A DNA stretch of 64,000 nt from Calothrix sp. PCC 7716 (lineage in GTDB: Bacteria > Cyanobacteriota > Cyanobacteriia > Cyanobacteriales > Nostocaceae). The stretch is taken from assembly GCF_019977735.1 (NCBI RefSeq), contig NZ_AP025018.1:10916580-10980579 (forward strand), in the 5' to 3' direction. Shown here one piece after another: positions 44,897-54,141 of this stretch. The notes beneath the pieces were generated by a model. It was given only the letters and a program-made list of their open reading frames with translations. It had not been told where the DNA came from and did no database searches. Both the position numbers and the translations under genes were made by a program. The stretch's first letter is position 1. Each line of letters begins with the position of its first letter.

Positions 44897-44900
44897 CTTC

Positions 44901-45890
44901 TTACCCTCCTATTTGCGACATGGTGCGGCTGTAATTGCCTGTCGCAGTTCCGGAATAACGTTGTTTAAAGTTTATTTCAGATTTTACCGTCAATAATTCT
45001 TGTAGCTGCTCCCGCAATTTGGTAATGCTGATACCGCTGCGGAGAGCAGTTTTTAAATCGATTTGACCCGTTTCGTTTAGTAAACAAGGACGTAACCAAC
45101 CGTCAGCAGAAAGTCTAACTCGGTTACATTTATCGCAAAAGCATTCTGACATTTGGCTAATAAATCCTAATGTACCTTTGGCGCCTGGTATTTGAAAGAC
45201 ATCCGCAGGGCCATTACCACGAACTTGACTTTCAGTCAGTCCCCAACGTGTGCGAATTTGTTGACGTAATTCCTCAGAAGCTACCCAACCTTTATTACCG
45301 AATAAATCATTATTACCAACTGGCATAAATTCAATAAATCTGACGTGCCATTGTTTGTCAATAGTCAACGCTGCTAAATCTAATACTTCATGGTCATTAA
45401 CACCAGGTATTACCACTACATTTAGCTTCAACGGGTCAAACCCTACGTTATACGCAGCTTGAATACCATCCCATACATGGCGCCACTTCGAGCGTCCGCG
45501 ATTACCAATAATGGAATTAAATGTATCTTCTTCTAAAGAATCTAAGCTAATATTAATACGAATTAGACCAGCATTGTAAAGGTCTTGAGCTATTGGCGCC
45601 AGTAAAAAACCATTAGTCGTCATCGATAAATCTTGCGTCTCTGGTAAAGAGGCAATTTTTTCTACAAGCTCAACAACGCGCGGACGCAATAACGGTTCAC
45701 CACCAGTTAAACGAAAGCGGGTAAACCCAACTGGAATAAAAACTTCTTTAATCAGAGTTAGTAATTCTTCATTCGTCAATAAATTTTGTTTAAGTATATA
45801 ATCTAACTCCGTTCCTTCCGGCATACAGTACTGACACCGAAAATTGCAACGGTCTACCAAACTAATTCGCAAATAATCTACTTGATTCAT
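44901..45890 (-). CDS. moaA: GTP 3',8-cyclase MoaA
   Basis: 329 residues from the ATG at 45890 (another ATG is 3 codons earlier; the outermost GTG is unlikely). A radical-SAM enzyme starting molybdenum cofactor synthesis by rearranging GTP. First [4Fe-4S] site: CNFRCQYC near the N-terminus. GGEPLLRP (about 66-73) binds SAM. The second cluster is [20 protein letters not shown] near residue 250-270. The usual C-terminal GG is present (MSQIGG), which MoaA needs for activity. No other moa gene lies beside it. Confidence 0.96.
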   Translation of the reverse strand: MNQVDYLRISLVDRCNFRCQYCMPEGTELDYILKQNLLTNEELLTLIKEVFIPVGFTRFRLTGGEPLLRPRVVELVEKIASLPETQDLSMTTNGFLLAPIAQDLYNAGLIRINISLDSLEEDTFNSIIGNRGRSKWRHVWDGIQAAYNVGFDPLKLNVVVIPGVNDHEVLDLAALTIDKQWHVRFIEFMPVGNNDLFGNKGWVASEELRQQIRTRWGLTESQVRGNGPADVFQIPGAKGTLGFISQMSECFCDKCNRVRLSADGWLRPCLLNETGQIDLKTALRSGISITKLREQLQELLTVKSEINFKQRYSGTATGNYSRTMSQIGG

Positions 45891-46109
45891 CTTTAACATT
45901 TTGCTTATACTGTTTACATACACCTTATACTTATTTTGTCAAGATATTAAACAGTTATTTTTGGGTTGCTATACTAACATTCTTTTAAGTTAACGTGGAA
46001 TTATCTAAAATCTCTCTTCAAAAAAGCATATATAGTGCAAATAAACGTCTGGGTAAGCAAAAATACTGTGAAGCAAATATAATTCATTTTTGAGTATTAT
46101 TTTTGAAAA

Positions 46110-46137
46110 ACCCCCAAATTTGCGAATGATTTAGGGG
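46110..46137 (-). terminator. Terminator of the protease gene
   Basis: On the minus strand CCCCTAAAT...ATTTGGGG followed by GTTTTTCAAAAAT, 12 bases past the stop codon. Confidence 0.7.
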
Positions 46138-46149
46138 ATTGATTCGCGA

Positions 46150-47073
46150 TTACTTATTACTCAAAGATTCCTGAATAGTAGAAATCTTCACAGCAAAGTT
46201 AGTAATATCTTGTCCTGTGCGAAGATTTTTAGCTTCAGCATTATTTAAAGCTACAATATAAGGGTCGCCGTTGATTACACCAATAATGGCGCCACCACTT
46301 GAACCACCAGCTGTGGAACAATCGTGTAGTAAAAAACCAGAATCTTCTTTAATAATACTGCACCCTGCCTCATAAGAAGCCGTCCAACCTTTACCTGCAC
46401 TAAAATAATTTTTATATTTATCGGTCGGGAAATCTCCTGAGTAACCAACAAAAAAGAAAGCTTTGGGATTTTGAGTGAGTGTATTAGTCGCTAGAGATTT
46501 TAATCCTAAATAACCGTATTTACGGCCTAAAGGCTGATTGATTTTCATTATTGCCCAGTCGTTAGGACTTATAGCATCACCGTCTTTAAAATCTGTACCG
46601 TAAATCACTTGTTCAACTTCTGCTACATCTTGAAATCTTTTGTCAATTACATTGGGCATAAATAAAATTTGCTTACTTAATTCACCCGTTTCTGGGTCAA
46701 TTACACAATGAGCGTTAGTTAAAACCAAATTCTCAGCAATTAAACTACCCGTACAATGATAACTTTTAGCATCCGCAGTAGTTCCTTGAATTCGACCTAT
46801 TGCCGACCAAGGGTATTTTCTACTTAACATTGGAATGCGATTATCAATACCTGTAGGAATTCCTCTAGAACCACCTTCATTCGGCTTTGTCGAACGTCCT
46901 AAATTTTGAGGTACAAAAGGTTTACTAGCTGCTTCTAAGGTAATATTACCTGCTTTTGGACTAATAAACTGTGGTGTAATGCTTTGCTTAGTTTGTGCTT
47001 GTACTGATATTGCTGTTATCGCACTTATAATTCCAGTTAAAAACAACGCGGTATATTTCTTGCTAATTATCAT
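46150..47073 (-). CDS. Exported trypsin-like serine protease
   Basis: 307 residues. Signal peptide about 1-26 (ALFLTGIISAITAISVQAQ), then a ~50-residue pro-region. The chymotrypsin-fold triad is visible: His in VLTNAHCVID (about 121), Asp in SPNDWAIMKI (about 170) and Ser in STAGGSSGGAIIG (about 256). Cys of CTGSL and AHC could pair, as could the pair near the active Ser. It resembles V8/glutamyl-endopeptidase-like bacterial S1 enzymes. It is the last of four same-strand genes with kinase and CHAT proteins, although the 303-base gap to the CHAT gene suggests its own promoter. Confidence 0.88.
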   Translation of the reverse strand: MIISKKYTALFLTGIISAITAISVQAQTKQSITPQFISPKAGNITLEAASKPFVPQNLGRSTKPNEGGSRGIPTGIDNRIPMLSRKYPWSAIGRIQGTTADAKSYHCTGSLIAENLVLTNAHCVIDPETGELSKQILFMPNVIDKRFQDVAEVEQVIYGTDFKDGDAISPNDWAIMKINQPLGRKYGYLGLKSLATNTLTQNPKAFFFVGYSGDFPTDKYKNYFSAGKGWTASYEAGCSIIKEDSGFLLHDCSTAGGSSGGAIIGVINGDPYIVALNNAEAKNLRTGQDITNFAVKISTIQESLSNK

Positions 47074-47376
47074 CGTCTGCTCCGAAATTACACTAAGATT
47101 ACAACAAGGCTAAAAAAATCAGAAACCAATTATTTATAACTAATACAGGCAATAATTAACACAAAATGTATGTAATCTAATTTATTAAAAACGTGATAAA
47201 CATAACATTTTGGTTACGTATAGATTATTGCATCATCATCAGTACGATTAGAATAAATTTGTGATTATTTTATTTTTTAACAATTAAGTCATTGAAACTC
47301 AACACTAAACTATATTTCAGGCGCCAGATTACTTATGCATATTAATACGACGCTCTGGCTCGCTTGAGCAATAACT
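47074..47376. other. 303-base spacer between CHAT and protease genes
   Basis: AT-rich, one GGCGCC site (47321), no hairpin with a U-run and no open frame of note. It probably contains the promoter of the downstream protease. Confidence 0.4.
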
Positions 47377-49536
47377 TTATTGCCATTCGCCTTGCACAGT
47401 AAAACCAGCCCAATAATAAGGACTTTGCCATTCAGGGTTCTCCCATAATTTTTTCTGAGCCGCGCGCAAAGCATTTGCAGGCGTTTTATTTTGCTGTAGC
47501 ATTTCCTTATAGAATTCTTGCATTAATACTGATGTGCCTTCATCATTAACATTCCATAGCGATACTACAAGGCGCTTGCCACCAGCATACATTAACCCGC
47601 GCGTCAATCCTACCAACCCTTCACCGCTAACATTTTTACCAAGTCCCGTTTCACAGGCACTTAAAACTATTAACTCTGCTGAATAGTCGAGATTGAATAA
47701 ATAACCTAAGCGCAAGTAACCGGGTATTGATTTACCTTTTTTATCAACTAATGAAAGTACAATTCCTGATAACTCTGGATTTTCATAATTTACAAAGCCG
47801 TGGGTGGCGAAATGTATAATGCGAAATTGATTTACCTCACTGCTGGTTGCCCAAGTATAGTTAGCATCAAAGCCCATTGCCTGCATACGAGAAGATGCTG
47901 GTATCAGGTTTAATATTCCTTGTGCTTCTGTAAATGTACCTTGAAGTCTATCGAAACCGGAACGCTTTAGACTTTTGGTAGATTTTTCAAGGTCTGAATT
48001 CTGTAGTACTAATTCTGGACCTAATTGATTATTATCAGGTTTTCCTGTAACTCGTTCGTCAGTGGGACTATATACAGGGTCGGCAAAAATAGCTAACGCT
48101 TTTGGTGCTTCGGGACGTGTTGCGAGTTTTTGACGTTGGATAGCAAGCGTTGATGCTGAGGGCAAGTTGATAATTTCATGGTTAAGCATTAATGGTTGAT
48201 AGTTACGAATTTGGTTAGGGTCAGGTAATGCAGCAAAGGGAATATCTTGTAATGCACCATCTCCTACGATTACTAATCGCTTTCCTGGCAATTTGTCAGC
48301 AACTGGCGCCAGTATAATCTTGCTAAATTCGTTTGATGCTTGAATAACTTCTGGGGGTATGCTATCGGGTATTAGTACGCCACTTCTGAATTTACTCGCT
48401 GCTGTTTCGATTTGTTGGCGCCCAGGTAATACATAACTAGAGAGTGAATTTTGAGTTACTGCCCACAAATAACTACGCTCTTCACCCAAAGAATATTCGA
48501 GTAGAACAGTATCTTTATCAAGCAATTTTTGGATTTGCGGAAGTTGAAGAATGTCTCTTCCTAACTTGGGCTTAAGTACTTTTTCACGGTCTGGGTTTTG
48601 CGCGCGGATTTTGGCATTAACTTCTTCTTGCTCTTTAATAATATTAGTAATTTCTTTTTGAGTTGCTGCAATAAGTTCTACTGGTTGTTGCGGCTGGTTT
48701 AAGTATTGTGATAATAGTGTTTCAGCATCATCGCGTTTGGAAACTAAACGCTCTTCAGCTTCTATAAGGGATGGGTCAATACCTTTACAAAGGTCTGCCT
48801 TAGCTTGCTTTAAAAGTTCAACTAAACCCCGCGCTTGAGAACGTTCGGAGGTGTAAAGTGCTAATGCGTCATAACCTTGTGTAGGATTTTTATTGTGCAA
48901 CTCCATCAACAAGTCTATGTGAAACTTATAATATTGCTGCACAGATGCAAAATAGGCGCTTTGTTCATCTGTATTAGTATATGACTTCCGTAAATCTTCG
49001 ATAAGCGCAATAGCATTTTTAATAGTTTTGTGTGATTGATTTATATTGCCTTGACTACGTTCTAGCGAAGCAATATAACCAAGAACAGTGACTTGTCCAT
49101 TTTTATCGTTGACATAGCGACGTAATTCTAACGCTCCTTTGTAATTTTCAAGAGCTTCTTTTTTCTTTCCTAAACCTGAATATGCTTGTCCTAGCGCAAC
49201 TAAAGTATTACTTTGTCCAGCTTTATCTCCTAATTTCTGCCACAGTTGCAACGCTGTTTCGTATTCTTTTATTGCTTTTGTTCGTGATGAATCAGAATTG
49301 AGCTTAGAAAGCAACAATCCATTTTTCAATGCTTTTTGTGCAGCTATATAATTTGGGTCTTGCTGCCTTGTTGCAACTTGTTGTTCGATTCGTGACAGAG
49401 TAGATGTATTTTTTATCCGTACAGAATTAAATAAAAGCACGGCGCCTACTAATAAAATTAAGCTGTACAAACCTAATTTTGGACGTAGATGCTGTATTAG
49501 ATGCAGTAAAGACTGGCGATAATGGTTAGTTTTCAT
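47377..49536 (-). CDS. TPR-CHAT domain protein (caspase-like)
   Basis: 719 residues. An N-terminal membrane anchor (LYSLILLVGAVLLFNSV, about 20-37) leads to three TPR motifs (KAGQSNTLVALGQAYSGLGK and neighbours, about 80-200), a coiled-coil linker with EERLVSKRDDAETLLSQYLN, and a C-terminal CHAT domain (about 430-719). The cysteine-protease dyad is present: His in IIHFATHGFVNY and Cys in IVLSACETGLGK. CHAT domains are caspase-related proteases (or inactive relatives) activated by upstream sensing parts. Cyanobacteria have many. It sits between a Ser/Thr kinase and a trypsin-like protease on the same strand. Confidence 0.92.
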   Translation of the reverse strand: MKTNHYRQSLLHLIQHLRPKLGLYSLILLVGAVLLFNSVRIKNTSTLSRIEQQVATRQQDPNYIAAQKALKNGLLLSKLNSDSSRTKAIKEYETALQLWQKLGDKAGQSNTLVALGQAYSGLGKKKEALENYKGALELRRYVNDKNGQVTVLGYIASLERSQGNINQSHKTIKNAIALIEDLRKSYTNTDEQSAYFASVQQYYKFHIDLLMELHNKNPTQGYDALALYTSERSQARGLVELLKQAKADLCKGIDPSLIEAEERLVSKRDDAETLLSQYLNQPQQPVELIAATQKEITNIIKEQEEVNAKIRAQNPDREKVLKPKLGRDILQLPQIQKLLDKDTVLLEYSLGEERSYLWAVTQNSLSSYVLPGRQQIETAASKFRSGVLIPDSIPPEVIQASNEFSKIILAPVADKLPGKRLVIVGDGALQDIPFAALPDPNQIRNYQPLMLNHEIINLPSASTLAIQRQKLATRPEAPKALAIFADPVYSPTDERVTGKPDNNQLGPELVLQNSDLEKSTKSLKRSGFDRLQGTFTEAQGILNLIPASSRMQAMGFDANYTWATSSEVNQFRIIHFATHGFVNYENPELSGIVLSLVDKKGKSIPGYLRLGYLFNLDYSAELIVLSACETGLGKNVSGEGLVGLTRGLMYAGGKRLVVSLWNVNDEGTSVLMQEFYKEMLQQNKTPANALRAAQKKLWENPEWQSPYYWAGFTVQGEWQ

Positions 49537-49664
49537 GACTTTTTAGCTTTAGATAATCAAAATAATGCTATGTATTACTCTTTACTCATGTAGCTAACGT
49601 TTATATTCAAATCTATAAGTTGTTTTTGATGCACCACTTTATAATATTTCAGACACACAGCAAC

Positions 49665-49808
49665 TTATGCAGGCGCCTCATGTACGCTCCCTGTAAGTAA
49701 CATCCATCCTTGTTGCGCGATGAGTTTTCCTAGCTGGTAAGCATTTTCTATATCTGTATGTGTAGCGTTTTCACCTGGCCCCATGACTCCAATGATGATT
49801 TTTCGCAT
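49665..49808 (-). pseudogene. Truncated TIGR00725/SLOG-family gene (47 codons)
   Basis: ATG at 49808 gives MRKIIIGVMGPGENATHTDI followed by ENAYQLGKLIAQQGWMLLTG, the exact N-terminus expected of the TIGR00725 'SLOG/LOG-like' nucleotide-binding family. It then ends SVHEAPA and stop where the family has the GG-rich ligand loop and over 100 more residues. The GGCGCC site lies in the divergent tail. Either a remnant, or a newly shortened peptide. Confidence 0.65.
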
Positions 49809-49843
49809 ATGGTTTGGTAGAAGTTGATAGCTGATATATGTTT

Positions 49844-51358
49844 TTAATTTGGCTTATTTATAACCATAGTGCCAGTTATTATATCGTGTAAAGTTCTTTT
49901 CTTTTTGTTGAAAGATGCAGTACCGAAGTATATTAAAATACCAAAAATAAACAAGCTTTGGCTGAAAGACATTATTAAAATTGTGATAATTACGCTAACT
50001 ATAAACTTAGCAGTTGCGTGCCAAAAAAATATATTTTTTTGATTTAAATCAGTAATTATTATTTTAAATATTCTTTGACCAAATGTTGCTTGTTTTTTAG
50101 AACTTTCTGTCAAAGAATAATAAAGCCAACTAAAAATTAAAACTCCTAGAAAAAACCCAGCACCAAGAAAAAAATTAAAACTACCAGATGCAGAATAAGC
50201 TATACCTGTAGTTGAGCTTGGCAATAAACGCATATTCCATAATATAAAACCAAAAATCGGAAATACAATTACTCCTGTTAATCCTCCACAACAAAAGCAA
50301 ATAATTAAGTCAATGATTCCTGCAAAAATTCGCTTCCATATAGCAGCGTAAACAATTGATGATGTTTGTGGTTGATTATTCTCTTTATTCGTGATATTTA
50401 CTAGTGTCTCTGGTATATTATTGTGAGTTGATTTTGGTTGAGATACATACTTAGGTGAATACAATTCGCGCTCAATTTCTGCCAACATTGACAAAATTAC
50501 CTTGGCATTAGCAGGACGCTGGTTAGCTTTATGTGACATCATCACATCTATCAAATCTGCTATCTTAGGCGACATTTGTGGTGCATGTTGGCGCCATTTA
50601 ACCTCATCATTAAAAGAGTCGTAAATTTCTTGGTCAATAGGATGCTTTCCCGTAAGTAAATATACAAAAGTTCTCCCCAAGGCAAAGAAATCTGATTGAG
50701 GTACAGCATTGTTATAAATTTGTTCTTGTGGAGTAAAACCAGCAGAAATAATTCCCGTCACACCACCTTGTTGGTTTACCACGGTTTTAGTAACTTGTCT
50801 TGCTGTGCCAAAATCAATTAGCGCTAATTCCCCACTTGATCTGAGCATTATATTAGAAGGTTTAATATCTCGATGAAAAAAGTTTTGACTATGTACTTTG
50901 TCTAGAATAATAACTATTTCTTTAAGCCAATCAATTGCTAGAGTTGGTTCAATAGAACGCATTTCCCTGTTGAGCATATATTTTTCCAAATCCATGCCAA
51001 CAATCTTCTCCATAACTAAACAATGAATTGGTTCTTGGCTATTTCTAGGTAAATAGACAAAATAGCCATCTCTTTCGACTTTTGGAATTCCAGGATGTTC
51101 TAATTGACTTAAAACTTGTGCTTCTTGTTGAAATAGTTCTACCGCCTTGGGGGTATTATTAGTAAGTACCTTCAAAACTTTGGGAATACTGCTTCGTACT
51201 CCTATCACCTCATAAGTCATCCCAAAACCACCCTCTCCCAGCAACCGCAACACCCGATAGCGTCCTTGCAGAAGCATTTCTGAACCGCAAGATTGACAAA
51301 AAAGCACACTATCTGGATTATCTGGTTGCGTACAGCGCGGATTAATACAGAGACTCAT
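49844..51358 (-). CDS. Zinc-ribbon Ser/Thr protein kinase with C-terminal RDD membrane domain
   Basis: 504 residues. CxxxxC and CxxC pairs in residues 4-24 (CINPRC, CQSC) form a zinc ribbon. Kinase domain about 30-295: LLGEGGFGMTYEV (P-loop), HRDIKPSNIML (catalytic loop, about 163), LIDFGTARQ (Mg Asp) and QSDFFALGRTF. A ~40-residue linker leads to an RDD domain, about 340-504, with four or five helices, beginning WKRIFAGIIDLIICF; GQRIFKI and LHDIITGTMVI are RDD signatures. Thus a cytoplasmic kinase tied to the membrane. The reverse domain order and the fusion itself are uncommon. It is first of the four-gene set. Confidence 0.93.
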   Translation of the reverse strand: MSLCINPRCTQPDNPDSVLFCQSCGSEMLLQGRYRVLRLLGEGGFGMTYEVIGVRSSIPKVLKVLTNNTPKAVELFQQEAQVLSQLEHPGIPKVERDGYFVYLPRNSQEPIHCLVMEKIVGMDLEKYMLNREMRSIEPTLAIDWLKEIVIILDKVHSQNFFHRDIKPSNIMLRSSGELALIDFGTARQVTKTVVNQQGGVTGIISAGFTPQEQIYNNAVPQSDFFALGRTFVYLLTGKHPIDQEIYDSFNDEVKWRQHAPQMSPKIADLIDVMMSHKANQRPANAKVILSMLAEIERELYSPKYVSQPKSTHNNIPETLVNITNKENNQPQTSSIVYAAIWKRIFAGIIDLIICFCCGGLTGVIVFPIFGFILWNMRLLPSSTTGIAYSASGSFNFFLGAGFFLGVLIFSWLYYSLTESSKKQATFGQRIFKIIITDLNQKNIFFWHATAKFIVSVIITILIMSFSQSLFIFGILIYFGTASFNKKKRTLHDIITGTMVINKPN

Positions 51359-51870
51359 AAATTACTTCCTAAGAGCCGAAATATAATAACTTCTAAGTAA
51401 ATTTAATTACTTTTTTAGTATATATATTTACTAGTATAGCCGCAAAAAGTGAATAAATATATAAATAAATACTAAAATAAATCAAAAATCATCAGATAGC
51501 AGTTCATGCTTATACTGGTGACGTATGGGTATAAACAATACAGTTTTATGCTATTTCAAGGCTTAAATTTAAAAAATTTTTAACATTTGTATCACAAAGA
51601 AGAAAATCAAGAGCATACAAGCTACAAAATTTATTGTATTTTTAAATATAATAATAAAAATATTAAAAACATTGACTTTCGTTATTATAAGTATACATAA
51701 ATTAATTGAGTAATAAATGTATCTACGTCACTTAAAGTAAAAATTATTGCGCTAGTTACTGACTTGGTTAATTTTTATTTTTTAATTTTTAATTGATTTC
51801 CACCCACTATTATTGTGGACAGATTGTGGGATAATAAGCCGATTGCATACCCTAACTAGACAAAACCATC
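51359..51870. other. AT-rich 512-base divergent promoter region
   Basis: Lies between the kinase (-) and the next gene (+). Very AT-rich (long A/T stretches at 51580-51800), without repeat-family members, GGCGCC sites or terminator hairpins. No small ORF that I can support. Confidence 0.5.
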
Positions 51871-52905
51871 GTGGAATATACCGAATCGATGAACGACCTG
51901 GCGGATGCATTACAACAGCCAGTAGATTTTAACTTTGATCTTCCTGACCCTGAAGATGAGGCAATTTCAGAGTCGGAATTTCTTATTCAGGTAGATATTG
52001 CTTGGCAGGTATGCGACCGTTTTGATTTACAGACCGATATTTGGCGAGGACGAATCTTGCGCGCGGTTCGGGATAGAGAGAAAATTGGTGGGGATGGTCG
52101 TGGTACTGGGTTCCTACACTGGCTCAAAGAACGCGAAATCAGTAAGAGTCAGGGCTATAACTGGATTCAACTAGCAAATAGTGCTGATACACTTCTTGCA
52201 GAAGGTAAGCTCGAAGAGAAATGTATTAAGAACTTTAGCAAGCGCGCGTTTATTGAAACTGCCAAAGCTGTACCAGAAGTTCAGCATATGGTGACTGAAG
52301 CCGCGCAAAAAGGTGATAAAATAACTCGCCGTGAGGTAAAGCAGCTTACCGAAGAGTGGACGGCTATGACCAGCGACTTATTACCCCAGCCTGTTAAAGA
52401 AAAAGCTGCCGATAATTCGCTTCCCCCTCGCTATATTGCTCCTTTAGTTCGCGAAATGGAAAAGCTACCTGAAGTACATCAAGTTGTAATTCAGAAAGAA
52501 ATCGCCGCTAACCCTGACTTAGACACAATAAAGTCCGCAACTACAGAAGCGCGTAATTTAGCTAAATACCTCAAAGCTAGTGCCCAAGTTCAAGCATTGA
52601 CTCAGCAAGATGTAGATATTGAAACAGCTTTGTTAGAAGCACAGCGTGTGGGATGCTTAAATACTGCTGCTGACTTGGTTAACCAAGCTTCGCAGCTTGA
52701 ACAAATCATCGGTAAGCTTTACATGACCTGGAAGCGTGTTGGTAATTTGGCTGACCGTTTGTATGTTGATACAGGCGCCAGTACTCCGCAACTACGTGGG
52801 TTGTTGGAATGCATAGAACCGCTGGGAAGTCAACTTATGACTATTCAAATTGGTAGTCCGAACGAACGGACTGTTAGGTTACAAATACAAGAGGAAGAAA
52901 ATTAG
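51871..52905 (+). CDS. Conserved cyanobacterial protein of unknown function
   Basis: 344 residues from a GTG at 51871 (an ATG is six codons in). The N-terminus is acidic (ADALQQPVDFNFDLPDPEDE). Next comes a region of the style WRGRILRAVRDREKIGGDGR, then FLHWLKEREISKSQGYNWIQ (about 95-115), which reads like an HTH-type 'small winged' segment of phage or plasmid replication/partition proteins. The rest is helical and Gln/Ala/Glu-rich (possible coiled coil about 225-285). All this suggests a nucleic-acid-associated protein, but I do not recognise the family. Confidence 0.65.
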   Translation: MEYTESMNDLADALQQPVDFNFDLPDPEDEAISESEFLIQVDIAWQVCDRFDLQTDIWRGRILRAVRDREKIGGDGRGTGFLHWLKEREISKSQGYNWIQLANSADTLLAEGKLEEKCIKNFSKRAFIETAKAVPEVQHMVTEAAQKGDKITRREVKQLTEEWTAMTSDLLPQPVKEKAADNSLPPRYIAPLVREMEKLPEVHQVVIQKEIAANPDLDTIKSATTEARNLAKYLKASAQVQALTQQDVDIETALLEAQRVGCLNTAADLVNQASQLEQIIGKLYMTWKRVGNLADRLYVDTGASTPQLRGLLECIEPLGSQLMTIQIGSPNERTVRLQIQEEEN

Positions 52906-52990
52906 CAACGGATGTAACGGATGTAACGGATAGTTTTTTTGTGAAAAACTACGTTCTGCCTCTGTGGTCTCTGTGTCTCTGTGGTAAAGA
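52906..52990. repeat. CGGATGTAA triplication and CTCTGTGGTCTCTGTGTCTC element
   Basis: CAACGGATGTAACGGATGTA (52907-52933) contains a 10-base direct repeat; a related copy is at 63312-63337. CTCTGTGGTCTCTGTGTCTC (52964-52983) recurs at 9645-9668 in variant form. Confidence 0.7.
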
Positions 52991-53038
52991 TAATTACTAT
53001 AGAGGCACAGGATAAATGCATATAATGAGGTATGTTTG

Positions 53039-54022
53039 ATGAGAGAAAGTTGGGAGAGAAAGGCGCCTTGGTTGAATTTAAATATTGATTCTTTAACTGA
53101 ATTGATACAGCCTGTTTTTAATGGTTGTCGTGTGATTTCTGCTCAACCAACTCAAGGTGGGTTGGCTAATACTAATTATCGATTAGAGTTATCAAACGTT
53201 GTAAGTCCTATTTTACTTCGGATATTTTCTCGCAATAATGGCGCCGCACGTAAAGAGTTTGCGATTAATCAATTTGTGAAAAGCTGTGTTCGTGTTCCTG
53301 AATATTTTTATTTTGCTGATTCTAATTCAATTACAGGTCATCCATATGCTTTGATGGAATGGATTGATGGATATATGTTAGATTCGGTGATTAAATCAGC
53401 GAATGTAGAAGATATTGGTAAAATTGCTGCTTCTGTGGGTTGTATACTAACTAATATACATTCGTTTAAATTTAAACAATCTGGATTTTTTAATAATGAA
53501 TTAGAAGTAGTACAACCCGTTGATATGGGTAGTAAAGGGTTTTTGAGTTTTGTTGATCAAAATTTGATTAATGGTAATGGATATAAGCATTTAGGTAAGG
53601 AACTGACGCAGCAATTTTGGCACTTTTGCAATACATATGCGTATTTGCTTGATGATGTTGATTGTAGTTCAAAGGCGCCTTGCTTAGTTCATTCAGATTT
53701 TGGCGGCACAAATATTTTACTCAAACGAGGTATAGATAGTTGGACGATAGGTGGAGTTATTGATTGGGAGTTTGCCTATAGTGGTTTATCTATGGCAGAT
53801 GTTGGGCATATTTTACGACCACCGTTAGATGCTTTACCTGGATGGGAAGATTTTTTTATTCAAGGCTATGTTGAAAATGGTGGTTTATTGCCAAGTCAGT
53901 GGCGCCGTGTTAGTAAGTTATTGGATTTGTTGGCTTGGGTGGATTTTTTGAATCGGGATGTTAGTAGTACGGTTATTAGTTCAGCAAAGCAGGTTTTGAT
54001 TAATACGATGAATTGTTGGTGA
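53039..54022 (+). CDS. APH-family phosphotransferase
   Basis: 327 residues from the ATG at 53039 (TTG directly before it is less likely). Kinase-like fold: TQGGLANTNYRLEL (nucleotide loop, about 39-52), Lys/Arg in ILLRIFSR, catalytic HSDFGGTNILL (about 218) and the metal-binding GVIDWEFAYSGLSMADVGHI (about 240-258). The family includes aminoglycoside, homoserine and fructosamine kinases; nothing here shows which small molecule is used, and a housekeeping metabolite is more likely than an antibiotic. Two palindromes follow. Confidence 0.85.
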   Translation: MRESWERKAPWLNLNIDSLTELIQPVFNGCRVISAQPTQGGLANTNYRLELSNVVSPILLRIFSRNNGAARKEFAINQFVKSCVRVPEYFYFADSNSITGHPYALMEWIDGYMLDSVIKSANVEDIGKIAASVGCILTNIHSFKFKQSGFFNNELEVVQPVDMGSKGFLSFVDQNLINGNGYKHLGKELTQQFWHFCNTYAYLLDDVDCSSKAPCLVHSDFGGTNILLKRGIDSWTIGGVIDWEFAYSGLSMADVGHILRPPLDALPGWEDFFIQGYVENGGLLPSQWRRVSKLLDLLAWVDFLNRDVSSTVISSAKQVLINTMNCW

Positions 54023-54029
54023 ATTGATC

Positions 54030-54116
54030 TTGTGGGATTATCTTGTGGGATGGGCATCCTTGCCCGTCCTTGTACAAAAGAATATTAAGAGGCGGGCAAG
54101 GATGCCCGCTCCACAG
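54030..54116. repeat. Two opposed GGGCATCCTTGCCCGT palindromes
   Basis: GGGATGGGCATCCTTGCCCG at 54047 and GGCGGGCAAGGATGCCCGCT at 54093 face each other, with a partial third CTTGTGGGA before them. They lie between convergent stops and can form one large hairpin or two small ones. Confidence 0.85.
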
Positions 54117-54141
54117 CAATTATCCACAATTGCTGGTTATT

